Positions 1 to 10,330 of a stretch of 64,000 nucleotides of DNA are shown here, in pieces. Source of the stretch: Brachionus manjavacas (Eukaryota > Rotifera > Eurotatoria > Ploima > Brachionidae); assembly GCA_019054805.1 (NCBI GenBank), contig JAHQIY010000012.1:620001-684000 (forward strand). Reading direction: 5' to 3'. The notes under the pieces are model-generated. The model had not been told where the DNA came from. It searched no databases and saw only the letters and a list, made by a program, of their open reading frames with translations. Positions within the stretch are counted from its first letter, which is position 1, and each line of letters opens with the position of its first letter. The position numbers and the translations under genes were made by a program.

Positions 1-1
1 G

Positions 2-157
2 TTAAAAGCAAATGTTTATGAAAAAGTAGCTAAATCGAAACCTTGTAACGAGGAGTCTAGAGTAAAAATTACAAAAGTTTTGAGTGGCAAACGTAATCCA
101 ATAGAATGTAATAGAGGTTTAAAAAGCCATATGAGTAAAACACATAAACAAAACTAA
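2..157 (+). CDS. 3' end of an unidentified ORF with a C2H2-like tail (partial)
   Basis: An open frame enters from the left edge and stops at TAA 155-157, giving 51 residues. It is Lys/Ser-rich and ends in CNRGLKSHMSKTHKQN. The spacing of GL-x2-H-x4-H resembles the second half of the zinc fingers found in LINE and other retroelement proteins. The first cysteine of a C-x2-C pair is not evident, so the finger is incomplete or diverged. It could be the end of a transposon ORF or of a host zinc-finger gene. The call rests on one short motif. Confidence 0.3.
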   Translation, partial: LKANVYEKVAKSKPCNEESRVKITKVLSGKRNPIECNRGLKSHMSKTHKQN

Positions 158-493
158 CAATTTTTATTATTAAAAATATCACAACGATACTTTAAAATAC
201 ATTTTTTTAAATCGAATTCGAAAATAAATTTTTTTTTCTTCGTGAATTGCTCACATAAGTCTAGGATAGTTCAGCTAATTTCAAAATTGTTCACCAAAAC
301 TTTTTTTATTTTTTTGATAATTATTTCAATTCACATATTGGTGAACAAAATATTACGTGAACAGATTGTTCACCAAATCTGAGAACAGGAATTGTTCACC
401 TAATAAGTGAACAAACGTTCTCGTAAACCACTAGACCTAATGTCCGTTTACTTTTACTATAAAAGATCTGGAATGGAGAAATTATCTGATCCA
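158..493. repeat. AT-rich stretch with GTGAACAA-type repeat
   Basis: There is no gene here. Around 290-440 there are repeated GTTCACC/GGTGAAC motifs in both orientations. The part at 378-405 (GAGAACAGGAATTGTTC) resembles the segment at 33493-33565, so this is probably one end of the same dispersed repeat family. Confidence 0.35.
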
Positions 494-1080
494 CTAAATA
501 AGATAAGGAGGAAGATTAAATTTAATGCCGGTAAATTTTAGAAATGTCAAAATACAAACAGCAGACTTTTTTCTTTCTATTAAAGACTCTACTACTTTTT
601 GTATAAGAAAATAAAGATTATCCGCTGTGCGCCTTTGTTTTCTAAATCCTGATTGCTCACTAATAAGTAGGTTATTTCTTTCAAGAAAATTGTATATTCT
701 TGTACAAATAATACGTTTAAGTAACTTACCAAGGTAACTTGTCATACTAATTGGACGATAGTCAGAAGGGTCTTTAGTGGGAGGAGACTTCTTTGGGATC
801 ATAGTTATACATGCTTTTTTCCAGGATTTTGGGACTCTATCTTGTTCCAAACTCATGTTAAAAAGTTGACTTAATTCAATTTAAGTCTCATGAGGGAGTT
901 TTTTTATTATTAAGTTGTGGATGCGATCTATACCAGATTCTGACACTTCTTTTAACTTTTTTAAGAGGATGTAATTTCTGAAACAGTAATTGATTCTTTC
1001 AGATTATTTAGTACATGGTTTTTTAGGAAATCTGAGATTGTATCTGCTATTTCACTATCACTCTCAGATATATCAAAATC
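494..1080 (-). pseudogene. LINE-alpha reverse transcriptase fragment
   Basis: On the minus strand this reads RT core sequence: PKSWKKACITMIPKK, then DYRPISMTSYLGKLL, then SGFRKQRRTADNL. These match LINE-alpha copy A at 42835-43090, but diverged. Upstream, 856-1080 still encodes the preceding SGIDRIHNL region across a frameshift. Near 494-540 the frame jumps to GIKFN, which in copy A lies about 200 residues further on, so the catalytic FADD segment is deleted. It is an old dead copy. Confidence 0.8.
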
Positions 1081-1325
1081 TTAATAAAAATAAACAACAA
1101 TAATAAATAAATAAAAAATTAATCAAGTAATATTTTAGAAAAATTTCCTGTGAAATTAGTTAGTGTTTTTTCTTTAGTTAATTTAAACGGAAGAAAGTGG
1201 GCAACGAAATTGATGAGCCTGTAAGACTCGGTTGCAATTTAAATTTTTTTTTGAGAGTCAGGGTTTTTTAAAGATTCACTATTATCATAAAGCTTGTTAA
1301 AATAAAGGATTCTCTATAATTTGGG

Positions 1326-2108
1326 CAGTGGCGGGTCCAGAAATAGGTGAGTGGTATGGTGAATGAGGAGTCATGGTCCGGGGGGGGGGGGGGGCTAAAC
1401 TCAATCAAAAGTTAAAATAGCATTGTTCCTTAGGCTAATTGTTTTGAAAAGAAAAAAAATGTATGTTCAAAAACTTGAAAATGTTCTATTGCCGTTTTGA
1501 AAAGCAAGAGATAGTCTGTTTTTTTTTTTAAATAAAATTAGTCTAATTGAAAAGGATTGTGATGGATTGTGACTTTAATTTAAATAGTTTCAATCTTGAT
1601 TTTTCTTTTGATTCATACAAAATTAAGAACAAAAGGTAACTAGCTTTTTTTCAAATATCATTATTGAAAAGTGATAGGGACTCGTAAAATTTGAAAAGAC
1701 TCGAGTAATTAAAAATCTATAAATTGAATTTTTTTTATGTGAACGAGGCAAATATAATATAGTAATATTTTATTATATTCACTCAAAAGAAAATATTAAT
1801 CTTTTCTTTAGAATGGATAAAAAATAATACATTTAATTTATTGGAAATTATAAATTAAAACCATAAATTTTTGTTTTCAAATTTTAGGAAATGTTATCAT
1901 TTAGAATAAATTTTTATCATTTCTACTAACTACTACTTACTTTATTATTATTTCCTTTTGGGATTCCAAAATCTAAACACTAAGCACTAAACATAAATCA
2001 CTTTATTTACCACATTTTACTGTAAAGTCAAGTTTAAGGCTTTACAATACTAAAAATTTTTGAGGTATGGCGATCGCCATAGTTCGCCACACCTTGGATC
2101 GGCCACTG
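1326..2108. mobile_element. Non-autonomous hAT-like element
   Basis: The left end CAGTGGCGGGTCCAG (1326) and the inverse of the right end, CAGTGGCCGATCCAAGG (ending 2108), are imperfect terminal inverted repeats of the common hAT type. There is no coding potential. A run of 15 G lies at 1380-1394 and a perfect 14-bp palindrome ATGGCGATCGCCAT near 2067. The flanking 8-mers (AATTTGGG, TTTGTAAA) do not match, so the target duplication has decayed or the ends are slightly misplaced. Confidence 0.6.
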
Positions 2109-2540
2109 TTTGTAAAATTGTTGTAGTTGTTATTGTAGTTCTCTCAATAACTACAACACCAACACTAGCCAACTTAAATGTCGATAGTTTCACAGTGCAA
2201 TACTATGATCTCATGCGCTTAGCAAGTTGTTAGTATTTAAAACTGTGTAAGATATGATATACATGTGATACATGTGCGATTAGGAGAAGAAACTTTGAAG
2301 TTATTTTGTTTTCTTTTCTTTTTTCCTTTTTTTGTTATTATTATTTGTTAGGCTAGAAGAGGCCATTTAATTTATTAAGTTATTATTATTATTTAATTAA
2401 TTTTATTTATATTTATGTTATAACTGCGAACCACCAGATCAGAAAATAAACATATTTATTTTAGGTTTATAACAAAGCAACCAAAAATCACATTGAACTA
2501 ATTCTGGCGAGTAAGGGGGATGATCGATAATGGTTATCCC
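2109..2540. other. Intergenic, nothing recognised
   Basis: T-rich, low-complexity DNA with short TTATTATT runs. No open frame, repeat end or RNA gene was recognised. Confidence 0.5.
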
Positions 2541-2807
2541 CAGACTTGTTTTTAAGTCACAAGTCTTAAGTCAATCAAGTCAATGACTTAAATTTTTTTT
2601 TAGTGAAGTTTAGACAAGTCAACTAATTTTCTGATTTTTAGATTAAAAAATAAACATGATTTTTTATTTTAATCCAAAAAAAGTTTAGTTTTAAAATCAG
2701 AAAATTGGTTGACTCGACAAAACTCCACTAAAAAATGAAAAAAATTTTTAAGTCATTGGCTTTGACTTAATAAAAAAAAATTTAAGTCATAACTTTGACT
2801 TAAATTA
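2541..2807. repeat. Foldback hairpin with hAT-type terminal motif
   Basis: The segment 2581-2650 is the inverse of 2693-2760, giving a hairpin of about 70 bp arms with a short loop. It begins with CAGACTTGTTTTTAAGTCAC, a close relative of CAGAGTTGTTTTTAAGTCAC near 8895 and of the ends of the hAT element at 55569-60331. It is probably a decayed MITE of that hAT group. No target duplication was found. Confidence 0.55.
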
Positions 2808-2962
2808 GTATCATATTTTAACTTAAGGATAGATCTGACTGCTGTATTCTGAATTGCTTGTAGTTTTTTAATTAAAATCAAATTAGAATCAAATTTAATA
2901 AAAAGAAACTTGATTTCTTTTTGGTTCACTATTCTGTTTCCATAAATTTTTAAGTTTATGAT
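2808..2962 (-). pseudogene. LINE-alpha ORF2 C-terminal fragment
   Basis: The sequence from AGTATCATATTTTAACTT onward matches the 3' part of alpha ORF2 (compare minus-strand copy D at 39725-40005), with an internal deletion after TTGCTTGTAGTTTTTT. It breaks at about 2962, where another alpha tail begins. Confidence 0.75.
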
Positions 2963-3235
2963 TTTTAAGTCATGTTTATTTTTTTATTTTGTTTTATCTG
3001 TGCCGGGCTAAAGCTCCTTCAGATTAGGGTGAGGTTGAATGTCAAGCTAAAATCTGGTAAAGTCAAGCTTAAATCTGTTAAAGTCAAGCAAATTTTTTTT
3101 TTATCAGTCTCACCGAGAAAGTCAAGCCAAAAATATCTAAACTGGGAAAATCAAGCTTAAATTATTTTTTCTGTTAAAGTCAAGCCAAAAAAAGTGGAAA
3201 GCAAGCAAATGAGATTAAAGTCAAGCTTTTTAAAT
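2963..3235 (-). repeat. LINE-alpha tail plus GTCAAGC tandem repeat
   Basis: At 2998-3022 the alpha 3' stem-loop is readable on the minus strand, preceded on the plus strand by the TTTATTT tail. Instead of the usual 3' UTR it is followed by a degenerate tandem array at about 3035-3230. The repeated core is AAAGTCAAGC with a spacer of 10-30 bp, roughly eight units. The plus-strand open frame across it is a by-product of the array. Confidence 0.6.
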
Positions 3236-3440
3236 TTTTTTTCAATCAAAAGAATTTTTCTTTAAAATAAAGAAATCATTTATCAACCGAGTGAATCATG
3301 TTTTTTTGAATGATTTTCTAAAATTTTAGCTTATAAAATTTTTGTGTTTTTGCATGCTTTTTAACATGTTTTCTAACATGATTTGTTTAAAAAAATCGAG
3401 CTTTTAATCAAAATTAAAATTTTAATACTTATAATTTAAA

Positions 3441-3833
3441 ATGCCAAAAAAAAATATTTGGAAGTTGGTTGAAAAATTTGAAAATGAATCAACTGTTACT
3501 AAGTATTTTGAAGAGTTACCAACAACCCGTATGCTCAATCGTAAGCGTGTGAATTTTTCAATATGTAAGGTATCAACAATGTTTCGAACTTATCGAAAGT
3601 GTACATCTAAACGATGCTCTCAAAAATGTGATGTCCAATATCGTATTGATAATTGTTATAATACCAAAACAATCAATATTTATTCTTTTGGTTCTCATTT
3701 AATTCCCGAATTAAATGATTCAAATGAAGATGAGATTTTACGTAAAGGCATTAGTTTTGATTGTAAAGAAAGGATTGAAAAAATTATATACGAGAAAAAT
3801 ATTGTCAAACCAAAAAAATACATTTTTTTCTAG
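3441..3833 (+). pseudogene. MULE transposase N-terminal fragment
   Basis: A 130-residue open frame contains a Cys-rich stretch (KCTSKRCSQKCDVQYRID, then SFGSHLI). A GISFDCKERIEKII-type segment and VKPKK follow. The order Cys pair, beta-strand segment, His, then helix and a P-containing motif matches the WRKY/FLYWCH-like N-terminal domain of the two MULE transposases in this window (15289 and 54973). No DDE core follows; the sequence changes to LINE-alpha at about 3834. It is therefore a truncated relic or an isolated exon. Confidence 0.5.
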
Positions 3834-3955
3834 ATTTCCTTTTTTCTTTAAAATATAAAATGTGACCAAGTCATCAGCAAAAAGAAGAGGGTATTCACTA
3901 TTTGTTTTATTCCTTTTAGGAATATCATTGATAAAAGTAAAAAGTGTATTCTATA
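3834..3955 (-). pseudogene. LINE-alpha RT fragment with FADD motif region
   Basis: The minus strand matches the catalytic-loop region of alpha ORF2 (NDIPKRNKTN then the LFADDLVTF-type segment), as at 44572-44660 in copy D. Together with 2808-2962 it may be one old copy disrupted by the material at 2963-3833. Confidence 0.7.
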
Positions 3956-4410
3956 TGTATGATTTAAACACGAGTTGATCATCAAGTAAGTGAGTGCTTA
4001 AAGTTTGGGTAACACATTCAAATAGAACCTCAAAAATTGTGTATCACCCTTAAAAGCTTATCAAAAGTAAATTTGAATCAATTAATCAAAAGCTTTTAAT
4101 CTAAAGTCTATTTACAAAAAAAGTGAACTTATTTTCATTAGTATAATCGTGGAAAACGGCAGTCAACAATGCCCATTTCTAAAGCCATGCTTTTACTCAT
4201 CAATTACCTGCCGAATTTTTAGTGTGAATTTAAGTGTGAAAGCTAGAACTAGCCTGTTTGTTATTTAAAGAAATTAAATCTTACAAAATCCTTGAGCACT
4301 AATAAAGCTTTTTATCACTTTTTATTTTGAAAAGGCTGCACTTAAATCCTATAAAAGCATCGCTTATTGCTTTAATCAAATAGTTTTCTGATCAATAAAT
4401 TGAATTTTAG
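3956..4410. other. Intron or 5' flank of the channel exon; nothing recognised
   Basis: No coding match or repeat end is visible. The segment ends in TTTTAG at 4405-4410, a good splice acceptor for the following exon. No exon encoding the missing first membrane segment of the channel is seen. Confidence 0.45.
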
Positions 4411-5419
4411 CTTTCAAGGAATGAAATGCGATGAAAATGATTTTGAAAGGTATCATGATTATCATTATGGAAATTGTTACCGCTTTAATGGAAATACAAA
4501 TAATGTGATAAAATCTAAAAAGTCCGGATGGAGAGATGGCTTGCGCCTCGAACTTTACATTGGTGACTTGGATTTACAGCAACAATATGCATATAAAGCT
4601 GGAATAAGAGTAATAGTTCATAATCAAAGTGAAATTCCTTTTTCAGATGAAACTGGACTTGATGTTAGTGTCGGATTTCAAACTAATATAGCAATTACAC
4701 GCACAATGATTAAACGAAGACCTTACCCGTATAGTAACTGTGTAGAAAACTATCCCTCCGAAAAAAATATAAAAAAATATTCTCTGCTTCAGATAATTAT
4801 TGAGCGGTACCCACAGATGACAAGCTATAGTCAAAAGTTTTGTCTTAAAGTTTGTCTTCAAGAATTTTTAATCAATAAATGCAAATGCTTCGGTTTAAGC
4901 TTGCCCAAACCTAATAATTCATCTGTAAATTTTACCGGCTGTGAAACAAAAGATCAACTACTGTGCACTCACTTTGAAGAAAGTCAATTTTTTAATGGCA
5001 CTGAAATAGAAAAATGCTACGAAAATTGTCCAAATGAATGTTTTCAAATATTATACCATTCTCAGGTTTCAACCGCTAAGTATCCAACCAAGTGGTACAC
5101 ATCGATTTTAAGTGATTCACCAATTTACACTTACAGCTTTTTGTCCTCATCAAACGGTTCTAATTTTACATTCACCGAGCTGCAGCAGACAATTCTGATG
5201 GTTAATGTTTATTATGAAGAAATGTATTATAATTTAATCGAAGAATATCCGGAGCTCAGTGTTGATGCACTTTTTGCATATATAGGAGGAAATTTAGGAC
5301 TTTTTCTTGGGATTAGTGTTATGAGCTTGATCGAAATAATAGAAATTTTAGCCCATTTGATTTATTTTTCAATTAGAAGGTATACATTTTTCTCAATTAA
5401 AAAAGTTGAATCATCATAA
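4411..5419 (+). CDS. DEG/ENaC-family sodium channel subunit, 3' exon (partial)
   Basis: The product is part of a trimeric amiloride-type cation channel subunit of the plasma membrane. An ATG lies at 4400, but the exon more likely starts at 4411, right after TTTTAG, so the 5' part is missing. Numbering from 4400, the extracellular domain begins with FQGMKC and YGNCYRFN (family motif FGxCYxFN). The GLRLEL and KAGIRVIVHN segments, PYSNC, and the Cys-rich thumb/finger region (KFCLKVCLQEFLINKCKC) follow. The second membrane segment starts at about 290 with GGNLGLFLGIS (296-306), which carries the G-x-S selectivity filter and the following SLIEIIE signature. There is a short cytoplasmic tail and TAA at 5417. 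There are several N-x-S/T glycosylation sites. The first membrane segment and the HG gating motif are not found upstream, which is filled with LINE and MULE debris. It is either an exon with a distant 5' end or a truncated gene. The closest subgroup (peptide-gated FaNaC versus PPK) is undecided. Confidence 0.88.
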
Positions 5420-5929
5420 CCAATTTTGACAAATAAGTTTTTTTGAAATTAATTTTTAAATCTAATAAAATAAATTAATAAAACTTTAACCTTTTAACCT
5501 TTCAACCTTTCTTTATCATATTCGATATTTCATTGTCTTCCACCTTTTGCCTTTTCTTTTTGAGCAACAGTTGATAAAGACCGCCGTTTAAAAGTAACCA
5601 CAAAAAGAAGAAAATTTCTTGTTGAAAGAAGATGGAAAATTCTTTTTTATTTGAATTATTTTTTTAAGTAAGAGATTTTCGAAAAGAATTAACTATACGT
5701 TTGATGGCCGAAATTTCTTTTATTTGTTGAAATACGCTTGTTTTAGATTACTGTCCAAGGCAGATCCTTTTTGTTGATAATTTTAGTGTAAAATCTTCTT
5801 TATCTTCATCATGAATATTCATAAGCATCAAAGAATTTTTTTTTCCAATTTGTCCAAAGCAGACTTAACTTTCATGTGAACATGTTAGATACACCCATCA
5901 ATTAAAAAAATATTTTTTTTTAAATAAAG
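5420..5929. other. Channel 3' flank
   Basis: AATAAA-like signals occur directly after the stop (5464-5480) and could serve as the polyadenylation site. The remainder shows no gene; it ends in a T-rich run joining the next LINE-alpha tail. Confidence 0.45.
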
Positions 5930-6345
5930 ATGTTTTAGTTTTTTTTTTTTTTTTTATTTGTTTTCTGTACCGAGATAAAGCTCCTTCAGAATAAATTAAA
6001 AATAAAATTAAAGTTAATAAAATTAGATAAAAAAAAAGTATCAAAATAGAGTAAATAAGCTAAAAAAAATTAAAGTTGAAAAGACATAAATTGGAAAAGA
6101 TTGTTTCATGTGGCACATGTTTAAATAGTTCAAGTTTCAGGAAAAAAAGAAGAAATAGTAAGGTAGCAATTACACAATGGAGTTGGGTATTCAATATATC
6201 TTGATTCGAAACCTTCTTTGTATTCCTTCACCAGTCTTTCAACCAATGGAATAGAATGACTCAGTCCTGTCCCAACATATTTCTCGCTCAACTCAAAAAG
6301 ACGATTCGAGACTGCTAGTAATTTTAGTTTGGTTAATACATTTAA
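5930..6345 (-). mobile_element. LINE-alpha, 5'-truncated 3' end
   Basis: Read on the minus strand this is the last 60 or so codons of ORF2, the 3' UTR, the stem-loop (5965-5989) and the A-rich tail. The loop has GAGATAAAGCTCC, so one stem base is mutated. Sequence identity to copy B is high until about 6335, where similarity stops. It is a typical dead-on-arrival LINE insertion. Confidence 0.85.
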
Positions 6346-6445
6346 ATTAAAAGAAGCTCATTTGATTTCTAAATTTTAATTTTATAAGTCTTTATTTTTT
6401 CTCTTGTATTTTACATTATTGAATTAATTACAGTAATACTATGTA

Positions 6446-7347
6446 GTCAATAACCGATTATCCGAAATTTTTTTATTCGGAGTGCCCGATTATCCGGAAT
6501 CAATTTTCGGACCAGCACTTTTTTATTTTCTACTTTGATCTTTTTGGCTTCCTACTTTTTAGGCTTTGAGCTAATTAGAACAGCATTACTTCCGTATCAC
6601 TTCCTGTTAAACCTTAATTTATAATCATAAAAGATGTGTTAAAAAATTAATAATATTTTAAAGGAGATTTAAAAAAGAAAAAAAAAACAAAAAAAAAAAT
6701 TCTATTGCATTAATTTTGTCTTATTTGGTTTTACTTTTAATCTTTTCCTTTTTTTTTGTCTTGCTTTCCTTAAGTTTCAATTTTGTAAACACGTATCGAA
6801 TTTAGCTCTCACAAATTGTTTTCATATTTTTATTTCTTGAATTTATTTTACCTTACTTTTTATTTTTTAATTTTAATTTTATTTATTTAACTTTATTTTA
6901 ATTTTTATTTTTTATTTTTTATTTAATCTGAAGGAGCTTTAGCTCGATACAGATATACAAACAAATAAATAAAATAATAAGTCATTCTGTTATTCGCATT
7001 GAAAATGACAAGACTTATGTTACAAGTCCCTAAGCCTCACAAGAACGCTAGTAAAAAAGTTATTGATACTACGATTGCAAAACGCAAGAAGATTGTTCTT
7101 AACTTTGAAACAGTTGCCTTTCAAGCAAAGATATTTCAAAGAGAGTTCTATCCAGCCGCCGAAAATTTTTTACTTTTTCCTTCCGTTAATTTGTTGTTTT
7201 TATTCGTTATTTGTTTCTTTGTTCTAAATAAACACTCTAAATCAATTAACACTGTGTTTACCCCTCTTTTCGTTATCAAATCGTGTTATCCGGAAAATTT
7301 ATAATTCGGAAGACTTTGAAAAAAAACGGATAACCGGTTATTGACTG
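6446..7347. mobile_element. Pogo/Tigger-like deletion derivative
   Basis: The left end (GTCAATAACCGATTATCCGA) and the inverse of the right end (CAGTCAATAACCGGTTATCC) are terminal inverted repeats, flanked by TA (6444-6445, 7348-7349). A second ATCCGGA motif lies inside each end. TA targets and CAGT..TTATCCG ends are typical of the pogo/Tigger/jerky branch of Tc1/mariner. Inside, 6999-7140 (+) encodes AKRKKIVLNFE, which resembles the start of the CENP-B-type helix-turn-helix domain. The DDE core is absent. A LINE-alpha tail is inserted at about 6900-6985. Confidence 0.6.
6900..6985 (+). repeat. LINE-alpha 3' tail
   Basis: Plus-orientation alpha stem-loop at 6928-6952 (CTGAAGGAGCTTTAGCTCGA) followed by an AAACAAATAAAT-type tail. 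Only the extreme 3' end is present, nested in the pogo-like element. Confidence 0.75.
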
Positions 7348-7578
7348 TATGTCAAATTTTGGAAAAATTTTAATAAGCTAAATAAAAAATAAATCATTAA
7401 TAATTTTTTTCTCTGTTTGAATAAAATAGAAACTCAAAATTGTTTTGTGAAAATGAGTTGATAAAATTAGGAAAAATAACAACAAAATGATAATTGAGTT
7501 CAAGACTTTCTGGAGCATACATTGATTAAATGGCGAAAGAAGAAGGCATAATTTTTGGGGCTAATAACCAATCACTAT

Positions 7579-8489
7579 TAGTGTTGGGGGCGGCCAACTT
7601 TGGCCGGCCGGTCTACGGCCGGACTTGAACGGCCAGTTGGCCGGCCACTATAAACGGCCTATTTTAGCCGTGAACTTAACGGCCGCAATTTTGACCGTCC
7701 GTGAATTGGCCGGCCGTCTGTGGACCGTTTTTAAAAAGGCCGACCTTTTCAGGGCCGGCCAACTGATAGACCGACCGTGAAATGGCCGGCCAAATTTTAG
7801 ATGACCGTGTGGTGGCCGGCCGAGTATCGGCCAAATAAAAAACCCACCGTGAAGTGGCCGGCAAACTGATAGGCCGTTAAACGGCCGACCGTGTGCAGAC
7901 CGGCCGGCCACAAAACGGTCCAAAAAAAAAATTTTACGTAGATGATTAAAAAAATTTAAAGACATTAAAATTTGCATTTATTATTTATCAAAATTTTTAT
8001 TTTAATTTTTTATTATATTAAAACGTTTATTAAAAAAATAACTAAAATTCAGAATTCAAAATTAATATACATAATTTAAGGATTTCTGAAAAATATCGGA
8101 AAAAAATGAGGTAATAATTAAAAATTAGCTTATTCAGAATATTTGATAAATAATAAATGCAAATTTTAATGTCTTTAAATTTTTTTAATCATCTACGTAA
8201 GATTTTTTTTTTAGGACCGTTTTGTGGCCGGCCGGTCTGCACACGGTCGGCCGTTTAACGGCCTTTCAGTTGGCCGGCCACTTCACGGTCGGTCCGTCAG
8301 TTGGCCGGCCACCACACGGTCTTCTAAAATTTGGCCGGCCATTTCACGGTCGGTCCGTCAGTTGGCCGCGGCTTGGCCGGCCATTCACGGTCATTGGCCG
8401 TTTTTTGGCCGCCTGCACCTCCGGCCACGGTCTCGGCCATTTTTTTTTTCTGGCCGGCCACATGGCCTCTCGACCGGCCCCCAACACTA
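7579..8489. mobile_element. GC-rich foldback hAT MITE with GGCCGGCC arrays
   Basis: The element is flanked by an exact 8-bp direct duplication ATCACTAT (7571-7578 and 8490-8497). It starts TAGTGTTGGGGGC and ends with the inverse, which together with the 8-bp duplication is typical of hAT. Each arm carries an irregular array, roughly 28-30 bp per unit, built from GGCCGGCC alternating with GACCGTG/CACGGTC. There are about a dozen GGCCGGCC cores in total. The arms join AT-rich inner inverted repeats (about 7905-7985 against 8155-8230) around an AT-rich loop. Open frames in both arms are by-products of the repeat. GC content is far above the surroundings. No transposase is present, so it depends on a hAT supplied elsewhere. 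Confidence 0.85.
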
Positions 8490-8497
8490 ATCACTAT

Positions 8498-9479
8498 CAT
8501 CCAGTTAGATGTATTTCATATTTCCTTGTGAACACATATGAGTTGATGCTGATGTTAAAGATTTTTTAATTCCAATGCAGTTTAATCATTTCGTGTGTCG
8601 AATTCCATCTAGTCTTAACGAATTTTTTCAAAAAAAAATGTTAGATTGATTCGTTTTCAAGCCAGTTTGATCAATTAGATGTAAGAACTGTAGAGCATAT
8701 CTAATATTCATTCGATTGTCTTTAGCACAACAGAACATTTTCCCAAAGCAGACAATGTTTTTACATTAATAAAAAAATTAACTAGTACCTAAGATAATAA
8801 TTTATTTATCTAATCAATTTTTTTGAAAAATAAAATTTCTCTATTCCTATTTTTAAATATAAATATAGCGTCATGAGGATGTGGAAAAAAAAACAGAGTT
8901 GTTTTTAAGTCACAAGTCGGTGATTGCAAAAACACGGTATACCTGTTTTTTGCTAAAACAAGGACCAGCCCTAAGAGACCGAAGAAATAATTAAATAAAC
9001 TTTCTTCAACTGTTTTTTAAGACAAAATTTTATGCTCTTTCACGCACAATTGTGACCTTAGCTCTTGGAATTTAACTTTTTGCTGCACAGATCTTTAAAA
9101 TAAAAAAGAACCAAAAAAATTTACGGTTAAAAACAAAAGCCCGCCTTTCCGGCGTCCACTACCTTTCTAGTGCAATTTTTTGTGTTCTTTCAAGTGCAAT
9201 TTATAACTAAGCTCTAAGACCTTTCTTCAGACTGCAGAACCGTTCAAATGTCAAATATTTAGGATTTCGGATACGAATCACCGAATTCTTTTGATTTTAT
9301 GTAAATCGAATTTGTGTGAAAAGTTTAATAATTTTTTCTTAATTAAAAAAATTGCTAAATCTTTTCTTTTTCACTAACTTTACTGTTTGTTTAATTTTGC
9401 GTTTAAATTTGAAAAAATTATTATCAAAAAATAATTTTTTTAAAAAATTGATGCTTAAAAATTATGCCATCAAATAAAA
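8498..9479. other. Intergenic with hAT-end relic and diverged duplication
   Basis: A single hAT-type end, CAGAGTTGTTTTTAAGTCAC, lies near 8895 with no partner. A motif of about 40 bp at 9034-9072 (CTCTTTCACGCACAATT) recurs diverged at 9184-9222 (TTCTTTCAAGTGCAATTT), an old direct duplication. On the minus strand 8645-8757 is open for about 37 codons with a protein-like composition (KMFCCAKDNRMNIRYALQ), but no family was recognised. Confidence 0.4.
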
Positions 9480-10330
9480 TTTTTAAACAGCTCTAAATTT
9501 TCAGTGAAATAAGCTCTGATGCTTTCTAGGTTAATAAATTTTCTAAATGTTTGAAGAGTGGTTTCAAAAAATGCTTTATTTCCTAAAATATTTTTTTTTT
9601 ACATATATCTAAAAAGATGATATTTATTTAAATTTACCAGTGTATTACTTTTCCTGTATCCTAAATTTTTAAAAATTGCCATTGCTTCCAACGCTTCAGG
9701 ACCAAAAAAAATTTTTTGCAATCAAATATCATACATGAAGCAACTGAGTTAAGAAGCTCTAAATTTGATTTTTTATTTACTAAAAATCAAATCAATTTCT
9801 TAAATAGTTTGATTTAGCCCATATAAAAAAATATAAACTTCATCAATTTGACAAGCTAAAAGTAGCTTTGTACTCCGTGTTCTTCTTTTTGGTATTTAAA
9901 ACATTGCTTTTACAAGGCCCGATTCGAGGTTTTTCAACTTTTTTATCTGAGTTTTATTGAGTACCTAATTATCCAATCCAAAATTAAGTAGTGGTCTTGT
10001 ATATGGCTTGTAATAGCACATTTTAATTTCAGTTGATGTTATTCTGTATATTATTCCACGCCGTTTAAGTTTATAGAAAGCCATATTGAATGATTTTATT
10101 CTTCAATCAAATTTGTAACTTACTTTTTAGTCTTTCATCGAACCAGGCACCCAAATATTGAAATATTTGACACCCAAATATTTCATTTTTAATATTTTCT
10201 TAATATTTTCACCTTGAAACATAATAGTTTGTTTATTTTTGATCTTGTCAATTTAGTGTCAAACAGGACAATATTGCTTGTTTTATTCGGATTAAATTTT
10301 ATTTCAAAATCATATCCATATTTAAAAAAA
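9480..10330 (-). pseudogene. LINE-gamma reverse transcriptase relic
   Basis: Minus-strand translation in several frames gives the post-catalytic part of a LINE RT: DFEIKFNPNKTSNIVLFDTK, then MCYYKPYTRP, NLESGLVKAMF, KLLLACQIDEV and PEALEAMAIFKNLGY. The same order occurs at 32120-32640, where the residues are clearly related (LCFYKTYIRP, LESRLIKAMF, KLLLACNID). Many stops and frameshifts show it is dead. The EN domain and FADD-type loop are missing. Confidence 0.7.

Noticed and set aside
1326-2108. 8-bp target duplication for the 1.3 kb hAT-like element
   Set aside because: The flanks AATTTGGG and TTTGTAAA do not match; only the inverted ends support the call.
7648-8569. Several overlapping open frames of 60-115 codons
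   Set aside because: They are low-complexity translations of the GGCCGGCC arrays, read on both strands of a foldback element.
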